Below are positions 51,391-59,517 of a stretch of 64,000 bases of DNA, in pieces. Origin of the DNA: Saccharibacillus soli. GTDB taxonomy: Bacteria > Bacillota > Bacilli > Paenibacillales > Paenibacillaceae. The notes under the pieces were generated by a model. That model had not been told where the DNA came from. It ran no database searches and worked only from the letters and a program-made list of their open reading frames with translations. Within the stretch, counting starts at the first letter, position 1. Every line of letters begins with the position of its first letter. Location: assembly GCA_002189105.1 (NCBI GenBank), contig NIOB01000001.1, forward strand, positions 992,001-1,056,000, read 5' to 3'. Made by a program: the position numbers and the translations under genes.

Positions 51391-52170
51391 ATGATGATTG
51401 TAACTACCGGCCATTCGCCGGACGAGAATGAGCTGCTGCGGGCGCGGAGGATTGCTGAGCAGGCGGGAATCCGTCTGGTCGCACGCAAGCGCCTCTCCGT
51501 CCCTAATTTATTCGCTCATTACGGAGCCGACTCTGTCTTGATCGTAACGCAGGGCAAAGTCCGCTTGTTCCGCGAAGATCAGCCAATATTGGAATACCAC
51601 CCCAGCATGGGTTATGTTCGCGCCAAAAGACTGCTCAAGGGCGAAGCTGATCCCATGATCGCGGCCTCGCGTGCGCAGGAGGGCGATCAAGTATTGGATT
51701 GCACAGCTGGACTGGGCACGGATTCACTGGTGTTTGCTGTTCAGGTTGGCCCTTCCGGGCTGGTTCGCGCCATTGAAGCCTCACCTGAGCTGTCCGTACT
51801 GCTGCGCGAAGGATTTTTCAGTTATGAAACGGAGAAGGCTGCGGTGAGTGAAGCCATGCGCCGGGTAGAAGTGATTCACGCCGACCATCTGAATTATCTC
51901 AAGTCTCTTCCCGATAATAGCTTTGACGTCGTCTATTTCGATCCGATGTTCCGTAAGCCGGTCTATGACTCTTCGGCAATCTCGCCGCTGCGTCTCTATG
52001 CGGATAATCGGGCACTGAGCGAAGAATCGATTCGTGAAGCCGTCCGGGTGGCGCGTAAGACCGTTGTGCTCAAGGAGAAGAAAGGGAGCGGGGAAATGGA
52101 ACGGCTGGGTTTCACGCCGGATGACCGCAACCATGCCAAAATTACGTACGGAGTGATTGAAGTTGACTGA
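51391..52170 (+). CDS. RsmJ-like SAM-dependent methyltransferase
   Basis: 259 residues. Class I methyltransferase with motif I VLDCTAGLGTDSLVFA near 105-120 and the catalytic-site motif VVYFDPMFRKPVYD near 180. The DPMF form and layout resemble the RsmJ group (16S rRNA guanine methyltransferase), but similarity is only general and an rRNA target is an inference. AGAAGGAGAACAACTTGTC precedes ATG 51391; ATG 51394 is adjacent. It overlaps miaA by 8 bases and is likely cotranscribed with it. The first 90 residues are not recognised. Confidence 0.78.
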   Translation: MMIVTTGHSPDENELLRARRIAEQAGIRLVARKRLSVPNLFAHYGADSVLIVTQGKVRLFREDQPILEYHPSMGYVRAKRLLKGEADPMIAASRAQEGDQVLDCTAGLGTDSLVFAVQVGPSGLVRAIEASPELSVLLREGFFSYETEKAAVSEAMRRVEVIHADHLNYLKSLPDNSFDVVYFDPMFRKPVYDSSAISPLRLYADNRALSEESIREAVRVARKTVVLKEKKGSGEMERLGFTPDDRNHAKITYGVIEVD

Positions 52171-53218
52171 GGAATTAACAAACCTGATAACCGCAGATGA
52201 CAGCGAAGCTTCCCCAATTAAGGACACCGATCTCCATGCCCAGGCTGCTGCTGCGTCTTTGCAGGAGGAGGCCTCCAAGCCCAAACTGCTGGTGCTGATT
52301 GGCCCAACGGCGGTCGGCAAGACCCGACTGAGTATTGAATTGGCTCAAGCTTTTTCATGTGAGATTATCTCGGGCGATTCTATGCAGGTATACCGGGGTA
52401 TGAATATCGGTACGGCTAAGATCACCCCGGCTGAAATGCAGGGAGTGCCGCATCATCTGATCGATATTCATGAGCCAGACGAACCTTTTTCCGTATCAGA
52501 ATTTCAGGAACGCTGTGACGCGCTGATTCCCGAGATCACTTCACGTGGCAAGCTGCCATTTATCGTGGGAGGAACGGGGTTATATATCGAATCGCTGTGT
52601 TATCGGTATGAATTTGCCGAGAGTGGTGCGGACGAGGATTTTCGGCGTCAACAGACCCTTTTTGCGGAGAAAGAAGGCGCAGAGGCCCTTCATGCCCGCC
52701 TGCGGGAGATCGATCCGACTTCGGCGCAGCGTCTGCATCCCAACGATACAAGGCGAGTCATCCGGGCACTGGAGATTTACCATCTCACTGGTGAAACGCT
52801 GTCCGAGCAGTTGGCAAGACAAAAAAAGACCACGCCTTACGACCTATGTTTGATCGGTTTGACAATGGACCGTCAAATGCTATATAACCGTATTGAAGAG
52901 CGGATTGACCAGATGATGGAGCAGGGACTGATCCAGGAGGTGGAAGCACTCCGTGCGCGAGGTTATACACCGGACATGGTTTCCATGCAGGGTCTCGGTT
53001 ACAAGGAGATCTGGCCTTACCTGGATGGATCAGCGACGCTCGAAGAAGCGGTGTACCGATTGAAGCGAGATACCCGACACTTTGCCAAACGCCAGCTTTC
53101 CTGGTTCCGGCATATGCAGGATATTCGCTGGGTTGACGTTTCCCAACCAGAAAACTTTTCTGCAAATTACGAGAAGGTTCATGGTATAATTACGGGAAGG
53201 TTTGGCTCCGATTTCTGA
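52163..53218 (+). CDS. miaA: tRNA dimethylallyltransferase MiaA
   Basis: 351 residues from TTG 52163. P-loop GPTAVGKT at 47-54, substrate-binding DSMQVYRGMNIGTAKI, GGTGLY and RDTRHFAKRQLSWF identify MiaA, which adds a dimethylallyl group to A37 of tRNAs reading UNN codons. The usual protein starts only a few residues before the P-loop; here about 43 extra acidic/Ala-rich residues are encoded. No in-frame ATG lies between the TTG and the P-loop. GGAG (52150-52153) lies 9 bases before TTG 52163 and 3 before TTG 52157. The gene overlaps the methyltransferase stop. Confidence 0.95.
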   Translation: MTEELTNLITADDSEASPIKDTDLHAQAAAASLQEEASKPKLLVLIGPTAVGKTRLSIELAQAFSCEIISGDSMQVYRGMNIGTAKITPAEMQGVPHHLIDIHEPDEPFSVSEFQERCDALIPEITSRGKLPFIVGGTGLYIESLCYRYEFAESGADEDFRRQQTLFAEKEGAEALHARLREIDPTSAQRLHPNDTRRVIRALEIYHLTGETLSEQLARQKKTTPYDLCLIGLTMDRQMLYNRIEERIDQMMEQGLIQEVEALRARGYTPDMVSMQGLGYKEIWPYLDGSATLEEAVYRLKRDTRHFAKRQLSWFRHMQDIRWVDVSQPENFSANYEKVHGIITGRFGSDF

Positions 53219-53257
53219 AAAAAAGCGACAGTAAAATGACAATTGGGGGTACCGGTT

Positions 53258-53500
53258 ATGAACAAATCCATTAATATTCAAGACACGTTCCTGAACCAAC
53301 TGCGCAAGGAAAATATCCCGGCGACAGTCTATCTGACCAACGGATTTCAGATCCGCGGCACGATCAAGGCATTCGATAATTTCACGATCGTGATCGACAG
53401 CGACGGCCGCCAACAGATGGTATACAAGCATGCCATCTCCACGTTCATGCCGCAGCGCAACGTATCCCTGGCTCAACAGGAAAGTCCATCCGGAGAGTAA
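53258..53500 (+). CDS. hfq: RNA-binding protein Hfq
   Basis: 80 residues, normal for Gram-positive Hfq. Both Sm motifs are intact: [19 protein letters not shown] with [17 protein letters not shown], and YKHAIS with the KHA poly(U)-contact triplet. It follows miaA by 39 bases, as in many Bacillales. GGGGG lies about 8 bases before ATG 53258; a longer start at 53243 begins at the ribosome site and is rejected. Forms an RNA-binding hexamer; a terminator follows. Confidence 0.95.
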   Translation: MNKSINIQDTFLNQLRKENIPATVYLTNGFQIRGTIKAFDNFTIVIDSDGRQQMVYKHAISTFMPQRNVSLAQQESPSGE

Positions 53501-53614
53501 GCATGAATAGTCGTTACATGAGCAGTTTTTAAAGGTGACGAAGCCATGACAAACCTGTAACGACACATCCTGAAACTTTTCGTGTATCGTAACGTCTAAA
53601 TCCATAGCTGCGAA

Positions 53615-53645
53615 TGAGAGCAACCTTAACAGGTTGTTCTTTTCA
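53615..53645 (+). terminator. Probable terminator after hfq
   Basis: GCAACCT - TAAC - AGGTTGT stem with TTCTTTTC following. Short stem, moderate strength. Confidence 0.55.
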
Positions 53646-53709
53646 TTAGCGTGGTCCACGGTCGGGCCGACCCGATCGTGAAAAAGCAAAAGGGGTGTCA
53701 GAAACCATC

Positions 53710-56508
53710 ATGCCTAACCCACAACTGAGCCGTTCCAACCGGACATCCGGAGGCAGCGGCAGCGGAGGGAACGGCGGAGGCAAGAAGCCTCCGGCGAAGA
53801 AAAGCTCCCCGAAAAAGAAAAAAATCACGGGGAAACGTGTTTTTTGGACCTTGTTTTTTACAGCGGCAATCGCCGTCTTCTGTGCCTTGGCCGGTTACCT
53901 GTTTATCATGGTCAACGGCGAGAAGATCCTTGCAGCAAACAAGGATAAGGTCGAGATTAAAGCACCTACCGTCATCTATGACCGAACCGGCGTACAGATC
54001 GGTGAAGTGAAGATCAAACGCGGCGAGGCCGTCGAAGCGGATCAGATTCCCAAACTGCTTCAGGATGCCTTTGTAGCGACCGAAGACAAACGTTTCTTTG
54101 AACATTCAGGCGTCGATCTCCGGTCGATTGGCCGGGCTGCCGTACGTGACATTATCGCACGTTCCGCTGTTGAAGGCGGCAGTACGATCACCCAGCAGCT
54201 GGCGAAGAACATCTTCTTGTCTTCGGATAAGACGTTCTTCCGGAAAGCCACAGAAGTTTCCATCGCTTTGGCGTTGGAACGGCAGTACAAAAAAGAAGAG
54301 ATTCTGGCCATGTACCTCAACCGAATTCCATTTGGGGGTCAATACTATGGCATCAAGGCCGCTTCCCAGCGGTACTTCGGCAAAAGTAATCTCAATGATC
54401 TGAAGCTGTGGGAGATGGCGACGCTGGCGGCTATGCCCAAGGCACCAACCCGCTATAATCCGATTGCGAATCCCGATAAGTCCAAAGAGCGCCGAGCCGT
54501 TGTGCTCCAGCTCATGTACGAGCAGGGATACATTACGAATGAGGAACGCGAAGCTGCGGCGAAAGTGGATTACACGTACAAGCCGCCGGAAACCAAAGAA
54601 TCGCATTACCAAGCGTTCATCGATTATGTCCTTCAAGAGGCGGAAGAAGCGACTGCCTTGTCGGAAGACGATCTGAACCGCGGAGGCTATAAGATCTACA
54701 CCACGATGGATGCCAAAGCGCAGCAGGCGCTGGAGGATGCGTTCAAGGATGAAGACTTGTTCGAGAAGAGTCCGGACAAACAGCCCGTGCAGGCGTCGAT
54801 GACCATCACCAACAACCAGAACGGCAGTATTATCGCCATCCTGGGCGCCCGTGATTATCACAAGGGAGACTTCAACCGGGCGGTGAACAGCCGCAGACAG
54901 CCAGGGTCGGCTTTCAAACCGATTGCGGCTTACGCACCTGCGCTGGATTCCGGACAATTCACCGTCGATACGCCGCTCAGCAATGAGAAGCAGAGCTTCG
55001 GCAAGTATAGTCCCAAGAACCTTCACGGCTACAGCAAGACGGTTTCGATGAAGGAAGCCCTGGCGGAATCGATCAATATCCCGGCTGTATGGGTGCTGAA
55101 TCAGATTGGCGTCGAAAAAGGATATGATTTTGCCAAATCTGTAGGGATTCCATTGACGGAAAATGACCATAACTTGAGCATTGCTCTCGGGGGTCTCAGC
55201 ACGGGAACGAATACACTGGAGATGGCGCAGGCTTACAACTCGTTCGCCAACGGTGGTAAATTCCTGGACGCGTATGCGATCAAGTCGATGCGTGACTCCA
55301 ATGATGTGGAGATCTACAGCCACATTACGCAGCCCAAGCAGGTCATGAGCGCCACTACCGCTTATGAGATGACCCAGATGATGGAGAGCGTAGTTACCGA
55401 AGGTACGGGCAAGAAAGCCAATATTGATCGTCCGCTGGCTGGTAAGACGGGGACTACACAGAGCGGCATCAGCGGCAACAGTGGTAACCGGGACGTCTGG
55501 TTCGTCGGCTATACGCCAGAATGGACGGGAGCCGTCTGGATGGGTTATGACAAGCCGGATGCCGAGCATATGCTGAAAAACAGCAGTAAGCTGGCCGCTT
55601 CCATGTTTGCACGCGTAATGAAGGAAGCGATGGACGGTATGCCGGTCAGCGACTTTAAGGCGCCGGATGCGCCTGCTCAGGAGGCGCCGGAGCCTGAACA
55701 GCAGCCGGAAGAACCGGCCGCCCAGGAACCGGTGACCGCTCCTAGTGGACTGGTTGCTTCCTATGATGTGGGGAATCAGTCGGTATCCTTGTCTTGGGAA
55801 CCTGTTCCGGGCGACAACATTCGTTATCGTCTGTATCGTCAGGAATCTTCGGAAAGCCAGCCTTCGATGCTGAGTGATGGACTGATACCAACAGCGGCGC
55901 AAGATCCAAGTGCCCTTGCGGGACTCACTTACAATTATTTTGTAAAAGCCTATCGAGCTGGTGAGGAACCGATCGTTGAATCGGGTACTTCCAATACCGT
56001 GACGATCAGTATTCCGGCAGCGGAGAACACAACAGAAGATCTACCGGAAGTGACGGTTCCACCAGATCAAGGTGAAGAAGAACCGGGTACAGATCCGGGT
56101 GTTGATTCTTCCAATCCTCCTCCGGGTGATAACGGTCAAAACGGTAACTCGGGTAATAACGGGAATTCAGGCAACAATGGAAATGGGAATGGCAATAATA
56201 ACGGCAATGGGAACGGCAACGGTAACGGTAACGGCGATTCCGGTGGTTCCGATCCAGCCGCGCCACCGGATTCCGGTGGCACAGGTGGCAATGAGGGAGG
56301 GACAACCGTACCGGGAACGGTGGTTCCAAACGACCCCGCCCCAACTGATCCTCCGCCAAGTGACCCATCTGCCGGAACATCAGATCCTGCGACTGCCGAT
56401 CCGAATACCCCACCGGCTGACCCGAACGCACCAGCTGACGGTGGGACTTCAACGGATGGAACTTCGACTGGTGGAACTTCTACGGATGGAACGGTTACAC
56501 AGCCTTAA
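53710..56508 (+). CDS. Class A penicillin-binding protein (PBP1a-type) with FN3 domain and long tail
   Basis: 932 residues. Basic Gly/Ser/Lys-rich cytoplasmic start, one membrane segment (about 40-65), GT51 transglycosylase (ATEDKRFFEHSG near 120, GGSTITQQLAKN) and transpeptidase with Ser-x-x-Lys PGSAFKP near 400, SIN near 454 and KTGTT near 578. A fibronectin type III domain follows (about 675-765), then a tail rich in Asn/Gly and Pro/Ser/Thr (770-932). It polymerises and crosslinks peptidoglycan outside the membrane. AGGGGTG lies 12 bases before ATG 53710; GTG 53695 overlaps that site. Close to hfq but with its own region. Confidence 0.95.
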   Translation: MPNPQLSRSNRTSGGSGSGGNGGGKKPPAKKSSPKKKKITGKRVFWTLFFTAAIAVFCALAGYLFIMVNGEKILAANKDKVEIKAPTVIYDRTGVQIGEVKIKRGEAVEADQIPKLLQDAFVATEDKRFFEHSGVDLRSIGRAAVRDIIARSAVEGGSTITQQLAKNIFLSSDKTFFRKATEVSIALALERQYKKEEILAMYLNRIPFGGQYYGIKAASQRYFGKSNLNDLKLWEMATLAAMPKAPTRYNPIANPDKSKERRAVVLQLMYEQGYITNEEREAAAKVDYTYKPPETKESHYQAFIDYVLQEAEEATALSEDDLNRGGYKIYTTMDAKAQQALEDAFKDEDLFEKSPDKQPVQASMTITNNQNGSIIAILGARDYHKGDFNRAVNSRRQPGSAFKPIAAYAPALDSGQFTVDTPLSNEKQSFGKYSPKNLHGYSKTVSMKEALAESINIPAVWVLNQIGVEKGYDFAKSVGIPLTENDHNLSIALGGLSTGTNTLEMAQAYNSFANGGKFLDAYAIKSMRDSNDVEIYSHITQPKQVMSATTAYEMTQMMESVVTEGTGKKANIDRPLAGKTGTTQSGISGNSGNRDVWFVGYTPEWTGAVWMGYDKPDAEHMLKNSSKLAASMFARVMKEAMDGMPVSDFKAPDAPAQEAPEPEQQPEEPAAQEPVTAPSGLVASYDVGNQSVSLSWEPVPGDNIRYRLYRQESSESQPSMLSDGLIPTAAQDPSALAGLTYNYFVKAYRAGEEPIVESGTSNTVTISIPAAENTTEDLPEVTVPPDQGEEEPGTDPGVDSSNPPPGDNGQNGNSGNNGNSGNNGNGNGNNNGNGNGNGNGNGDSGGSDPAAPPDSGGTGGNEGGTTVPGTVVPNDPAPTDPPPSDPSAGTSDPATADPNTPPADPNAPADGGTSTDGTSTGGTSTDGTVTQP

Positions 56509-56522
56509 ATCGCATAATTAAG

Positions 56523-56566
56523 TAAGCCCTGGAAAGCCTTTCGAGGCTTTCCAGGGCTTTTTTACG
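56523..56566 (+). terminator. Strong terminator after PBP gene
   Basis: AAGCCCTGGAAAGCCT - TTCG - AGGCTTTCCAGGGCTT: 16-bp perfect stem, tetraloop, six T. Confidence 0.95.
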
Positions 56567-56679
56567 TATTTTTGCGTAAATCGGGTAATAAAGAGCATGA
56601 GCAAGCCAGTTCCTTTGTGAAGTGGGCTGGGAATGTGATAAGCTTGAGTCAAATGGAATATGGAAAGGGTCGGTTCCCT

Positions 56680-57231
56680 ATGAAACGTAAATTTGCTGAC
56701 AGAGCCAACTGGCGGCGCGTAACCGACCGGAGATTCTTGTGCCGGTATATCGACAGCCGCCGCTTTACAGGCTACGTAACCTTGTACAACATGCTCAAAT
56801 TAAAGGAACCGCTGATGAAAACGTATGGGGGGCTCACGTTTTGTGTGGCCGACAAAGGCTATTCTTGGCTGCAATATTTTCCCAAGGATGCCCACTTTAT
56901 TGTCACCACGATGTTCAATGAAAAGAGGGAAGTCGTTGAATGGTATATTGACATCTGCAAGTCGCAGGGTGTGACGGATCAGGGCGTACCTTGGTTCGAT
57001 GATCTCTATCTCGATATCGTAGTGCTGGGAGACGGAACCGTCTTCCTGCTGGATGAAGACGAGCTGGATGACGCGCTGCGGCGGGGAGTTATTACCGAGG
57101 CGGACTATGCATTGGCCACAAGAACTGCACATGGTCTTCTGCGCATGATTGATGCGCATGCGTTCCCGTATTTCCGACTTTCCATTGAACATCGCAGACG
57201 TTTGTTCCCTGCATCAGCATTGAAAGTTTAA
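56680..57231 (+). CDS. DUF402-family protein
   Basis: 183 residues from ATG 56680 (GGAAAGGGT upstream). The middle-to-end segment WYIDICKSQGVTDQGVPWFD, then LDIVVLGDGTVFLLDEDELD is the DUF402 signature, whose known relatives include nucleoside tri-/diphosphate phosphatases (NtdP). The acidic residues that bind metal in that family are present (Asp pairs in DDLYLD and DEDELD). A start 108 bases upstream is open but lies by the PBP terminator. Nucleotide or phosphate ester hydrolysis is possible but not proven. Cytoplasmic. Confidence 0.8.
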   Translation: MKRKFADRANWRRVTDRRFLCRYIDSRRFTGYVTLYNMLKLKEPLMKTYGGLTFCVADKGYSWLQYFPKDAHFIVTTMFNEKREVVEWYIDICKSQGVTDQGVPWFDDLYLDIVVLGDGTVFLLDEDELDDALRRGVITEADYALATRTAHGLLRMIDAHAFPYFRLSIEHRRRLFPASALKV

Positions 57232-57291
57232 GATCGCATGTCAGAACATCAAGGAGTGGGAGCATGAAGTCCAGAAAGGGGATTTGAAAAG

Positions 57292-57972
57292 TTGGAAGAT
57301 GACAAGCGTACGACCGCGTTTCAGGCTGGGCCGGTGCATATTCCGGACAAGCAGCCGAAACGCGGCGGACGTTGGAAAAGGAAGCTTGGCCTTGCCCTGC
57401 TGATTGGGTGTGTCCTGTTTGGATTATGGGTATCCTACATCCAGATTCGGATTGGACAGGCAGAGACGCTGAAGCTTGAGCATAAGACGGATGTGGCTAT
57501 TGTGCTGGGCGCCCGTTTATGGAACAACAAGCCAAGTCCTGCACTCAAGGAGCGCTTGGATGCAGCCTACTCCGGTTATAAACAAGGGGACTATCCAAGG
57601 CTGATTGTCAGTGGTGGGTTGGATGACCCGCAGATGAAGCTGACGGAAGCGGAAGGCATGGCCGAATATTTGGAACAGCGAGGTGTACCTAAGGCCGATA
57701 TTTTGCTGGAAAATGAAGCGACCAGTACGTATGAAAATCTGCTGTTTAGTCAGCGAATCATGCAGGAGCACGATATGAAGACTGCGGCGATTGTGACCCA
57801 TCAATTCCACGGTGCCCGAGCACAGGATATTGCCGAATTTTTGGGTTATGACGATCCACAGTTTGTGCTTGCACCCACCCAGGCTCTCAATGTATGGCAG
57901 ACACGCGGGCGCGAGACGTTGGCCTTTACCAAATGGTTGTTTGATAAGACCTCATTGCCAGACGGCAAATAA
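57292..57972 (+). CDS. YdcF-like (DUF218) membrane-anchored protein
   Basis: 226 residues from TTG 57292. One N-terminal membrane helix (about 28-50) after a basic stretch, then the DUF218/YdcF domain: DVAIVLGARLWNNKPSPALK, LIVSGGLDDP, EAEGMAEYLEQRGV, ENEATSTYENL and THQFHGARA. Relatives include SanA and ElyC, linked to envelope integrity and lipid-carrier turnover. There is no ATG in frame; AAAGGGG lies 10 bases before the TTG. An ATG at 57264 with a better ribosome site (AAGGAGTGGGAGC) opens only a 7-codon frame in another phase; see findings. Confidence 0.85.
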   Translation: MEDDKRTTAFQAGPVHIPDKQPKRGGRWKRKLGLALLIGCVLFGLWVSYIQIRIGQAETLKLEHKTDVAIVLGARLWNNKPSPALKERLDAAYSGYKQGDYPRLIVSGGLDDPQMKLTEAEGMAEYLEQRGVPKADILLENEATSTYENLLFSQRIMQEHDMKTAAIVTHQFHGARAQDIAEFLGYDDPQFVLAPTQALNVWQTRGRETLAFTKWLFDKTSLPDGK

Positions 57973-58065
57973 TTGGGGATAATGGGATGCCGGGTTTCTC
58001 AAAAATGACTGCGCTTCATTCAGGCAGGCGGCAGAAGCCCCAGACGGATAGAAGGAGAACAACGT

Positions 58066-59355
58066 ATGCGAACGACAACAACTTATGATACAGCAGGTGA
58101 AGAAAAGCCAAAAGCCGTTCTCGTCAGCTTGGTGACCGACGAGGTCAAACGTTCGGGAGTTAACCCGGAGTATTCACTCGAAGAACTGGTGGCATTGGCG
58201 GAGACGGCAGGGGCCGAAGTCTTAACGACCCTGACGCAGAACCGCGAGACCAAGGATACTAAATGGTTTATCGGTAAGGGTAAAGTGCAGGAATTAAAAT
58301 TGATCGCGGATGAGCTGGGCGCTAACACGGCGATTTTTGACCAGGAATTGTCCGGTGCTCAGGTACGCAATCTGGAAGAGGAGTTGGATCTCAAGATCAT
58401 CGATCGCACCCAACTGATTCTGGATATTTTCGCGCAGCGTGCCAAGACACGTGAGGGGATCATTCAGGTCGAACTGGCCCAGCTTAGTTATCTGCTGCCC
58501 CGCCTGGCCGGACAAGGTCGTAATCTATCGAGACTCGGCGGCGGAATCGGTTCGCGTGGTCCAGGGGAAAGTAAGCTGGAAACGGATCGACGTCATATTC
58601 GCGGCAGAATCGATGAACTTCGCCGTCAGATCGCCGAAGTGGAGAAACATCGTACCCTTCAGCGGCAGCGCCGCAAAAAAAGCGGTACGGTTCAAGTCGC
58701 TCTGGTGGGATACACAAACGCAGGCAAATCCACATTGCTGCGGCAGCTGACTCACGCGGATGTATACGTGCAAAATCAACTGTTTGCTACGCTTGATCCG
58801 ACTTCGAGAACACTAGAGCTTCCGGGTGGACGCGAAATCGTATTAACGGATACAGTTGGTTTTATTCAGAATCTGCCTCACCATCTGATTGCTGCTTTTC
58901 GTGCAACCCTGGAAGAAGTCAATGAAGCAGATCTGGTGCTGCACGTTGTAGACGCTTCCTCTACGATGTTGGACGACCAGATTAAGGTAGTGGAACGCCT
59001 GCTGGAGGAACTCGGAGCTGGAGGCAAATCAGAGATTCGGATCTTTAACAAAAAAGACCTCTGCACCCCGGAACAGCTGGAAATGCTTCCGCCACAGGAC
59101 GATCAGAATATGTGGTTGAATGCCTATGACGAAGCAGATCTGGAGAGACTTTTAAATCGGCTTCAGGAAGAGTTGACTGGCGGAACTGTGCAGTATCGGG
59201 TTCCAGCAGCACGCGGTGACCTGGCTTCCCAGCTGTACAAGATGGGGGAAGTAATCTCGCAGGACTTTGAAGAAGACGATGTGGTGTATGAAGTCCGCCT
59301 GCATAAGGGTGAAGCGGAGAAGTACGCCTATTTGCTGGAAGAATACAAGCTGTAG
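58066..59355 (+). CDS. hflX: GTPase HflX
   Basis: 429 residues. HflX N-terminal domain (1-150), the GGGIGSRGPGESKLE linker near 156-172 and the GTPase with G1 GYTNAGKST near 215, G3 DTVGF and G4 NKKD. HflX binds ribosomes and is implicated in rescue of stalled or hibernating ribosomes after stress. AGAAGGAGAACAACGT precedes ATG 58066. In B. subtilis the same order (hfq, ynbA, ynbB, glnR, glnA) is found; here a PBP and two other genes are inserted after hfq. Confidence 0.96.
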   Translation: MRTTTTYDTAGEEKPKAVLVSLVTDEVKRSGVNPEYSLEELVALAETAGAEVLTTLTQNRETKDTKWFIGKGKVQELKLIADELGANTAIFDQELSGAQVRNLEEELDLKIIDRTQLILDIFAQRAKTREGIIQVELAQLSYLLPRLAGQGRNLSRLGGGIGSRGPGESKLETDRRHIRGRIDELRRQIAEVEKHRTLQRQRRKKSGTVQVALVGYTNAGKSTLLRQLTHADVYVQNQLFATLDPTSRTLELPGGREIVLTDTVGFIQNLPHHLIAAFRATLEEVNEADLVLHVVDASSTMLDDQIKVVERLLEELGAGGKSEIRIFNKKDLCTPEQLEMLPPQDDQNMWLNAYDEADLERLLNRLQEELTGGTVQYRVPAARGDLASQLYKMGEVISQDFEEDDVVYEVRLHKGEAEKYAYLLEEYKL

Positions 59356-59379
59356 GAACATGAGTGAATCGATCATATG

Positions 59380-59469
59380 CCCTTGATGTCAAGACTTTGT
59401 GACGATAATCTCACACAATAATGACGCGTTAATGCTGTGAAGGATTATAACGAAGTCTGACATCAAGGG
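59380..59469. promoter_or_regulatory. Long inverted repeat in the hflX-ynbB gap
   Basis: CCCTTGATGTCAAGACTT (59380-59397) pairs with AAGTCTGACATCAAGGG (59453-59469): 17 bp with a single bulged A, loop of 55 bases. The loop holds TGTGA-N8-TCACA (59398-59415). A leader or attenuator for the ynbB-like gene is possible; it has no T tract after the last arm. Confidence 0.6.
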
Positions 59470-59517
59470 TTATCCCTGTGTCGGACAAGAAATAGGAAGA
59501 AGGACGAAGATAGCGTA

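Noticed and set aside
54106-55902. 598-codon minus-strand frame opposite the PBP gene
   Set aside because: Shadow of a certain gene.
59398-59415. TGTGA-N8-TCACA as a CRP/FNR or GlnR site
   Set aside because: CRP-type sites have 6 and GlnR sites 7 bases between the half-sites; the spacing of 8 fits neither. Kept only as part of the hairpin loop.
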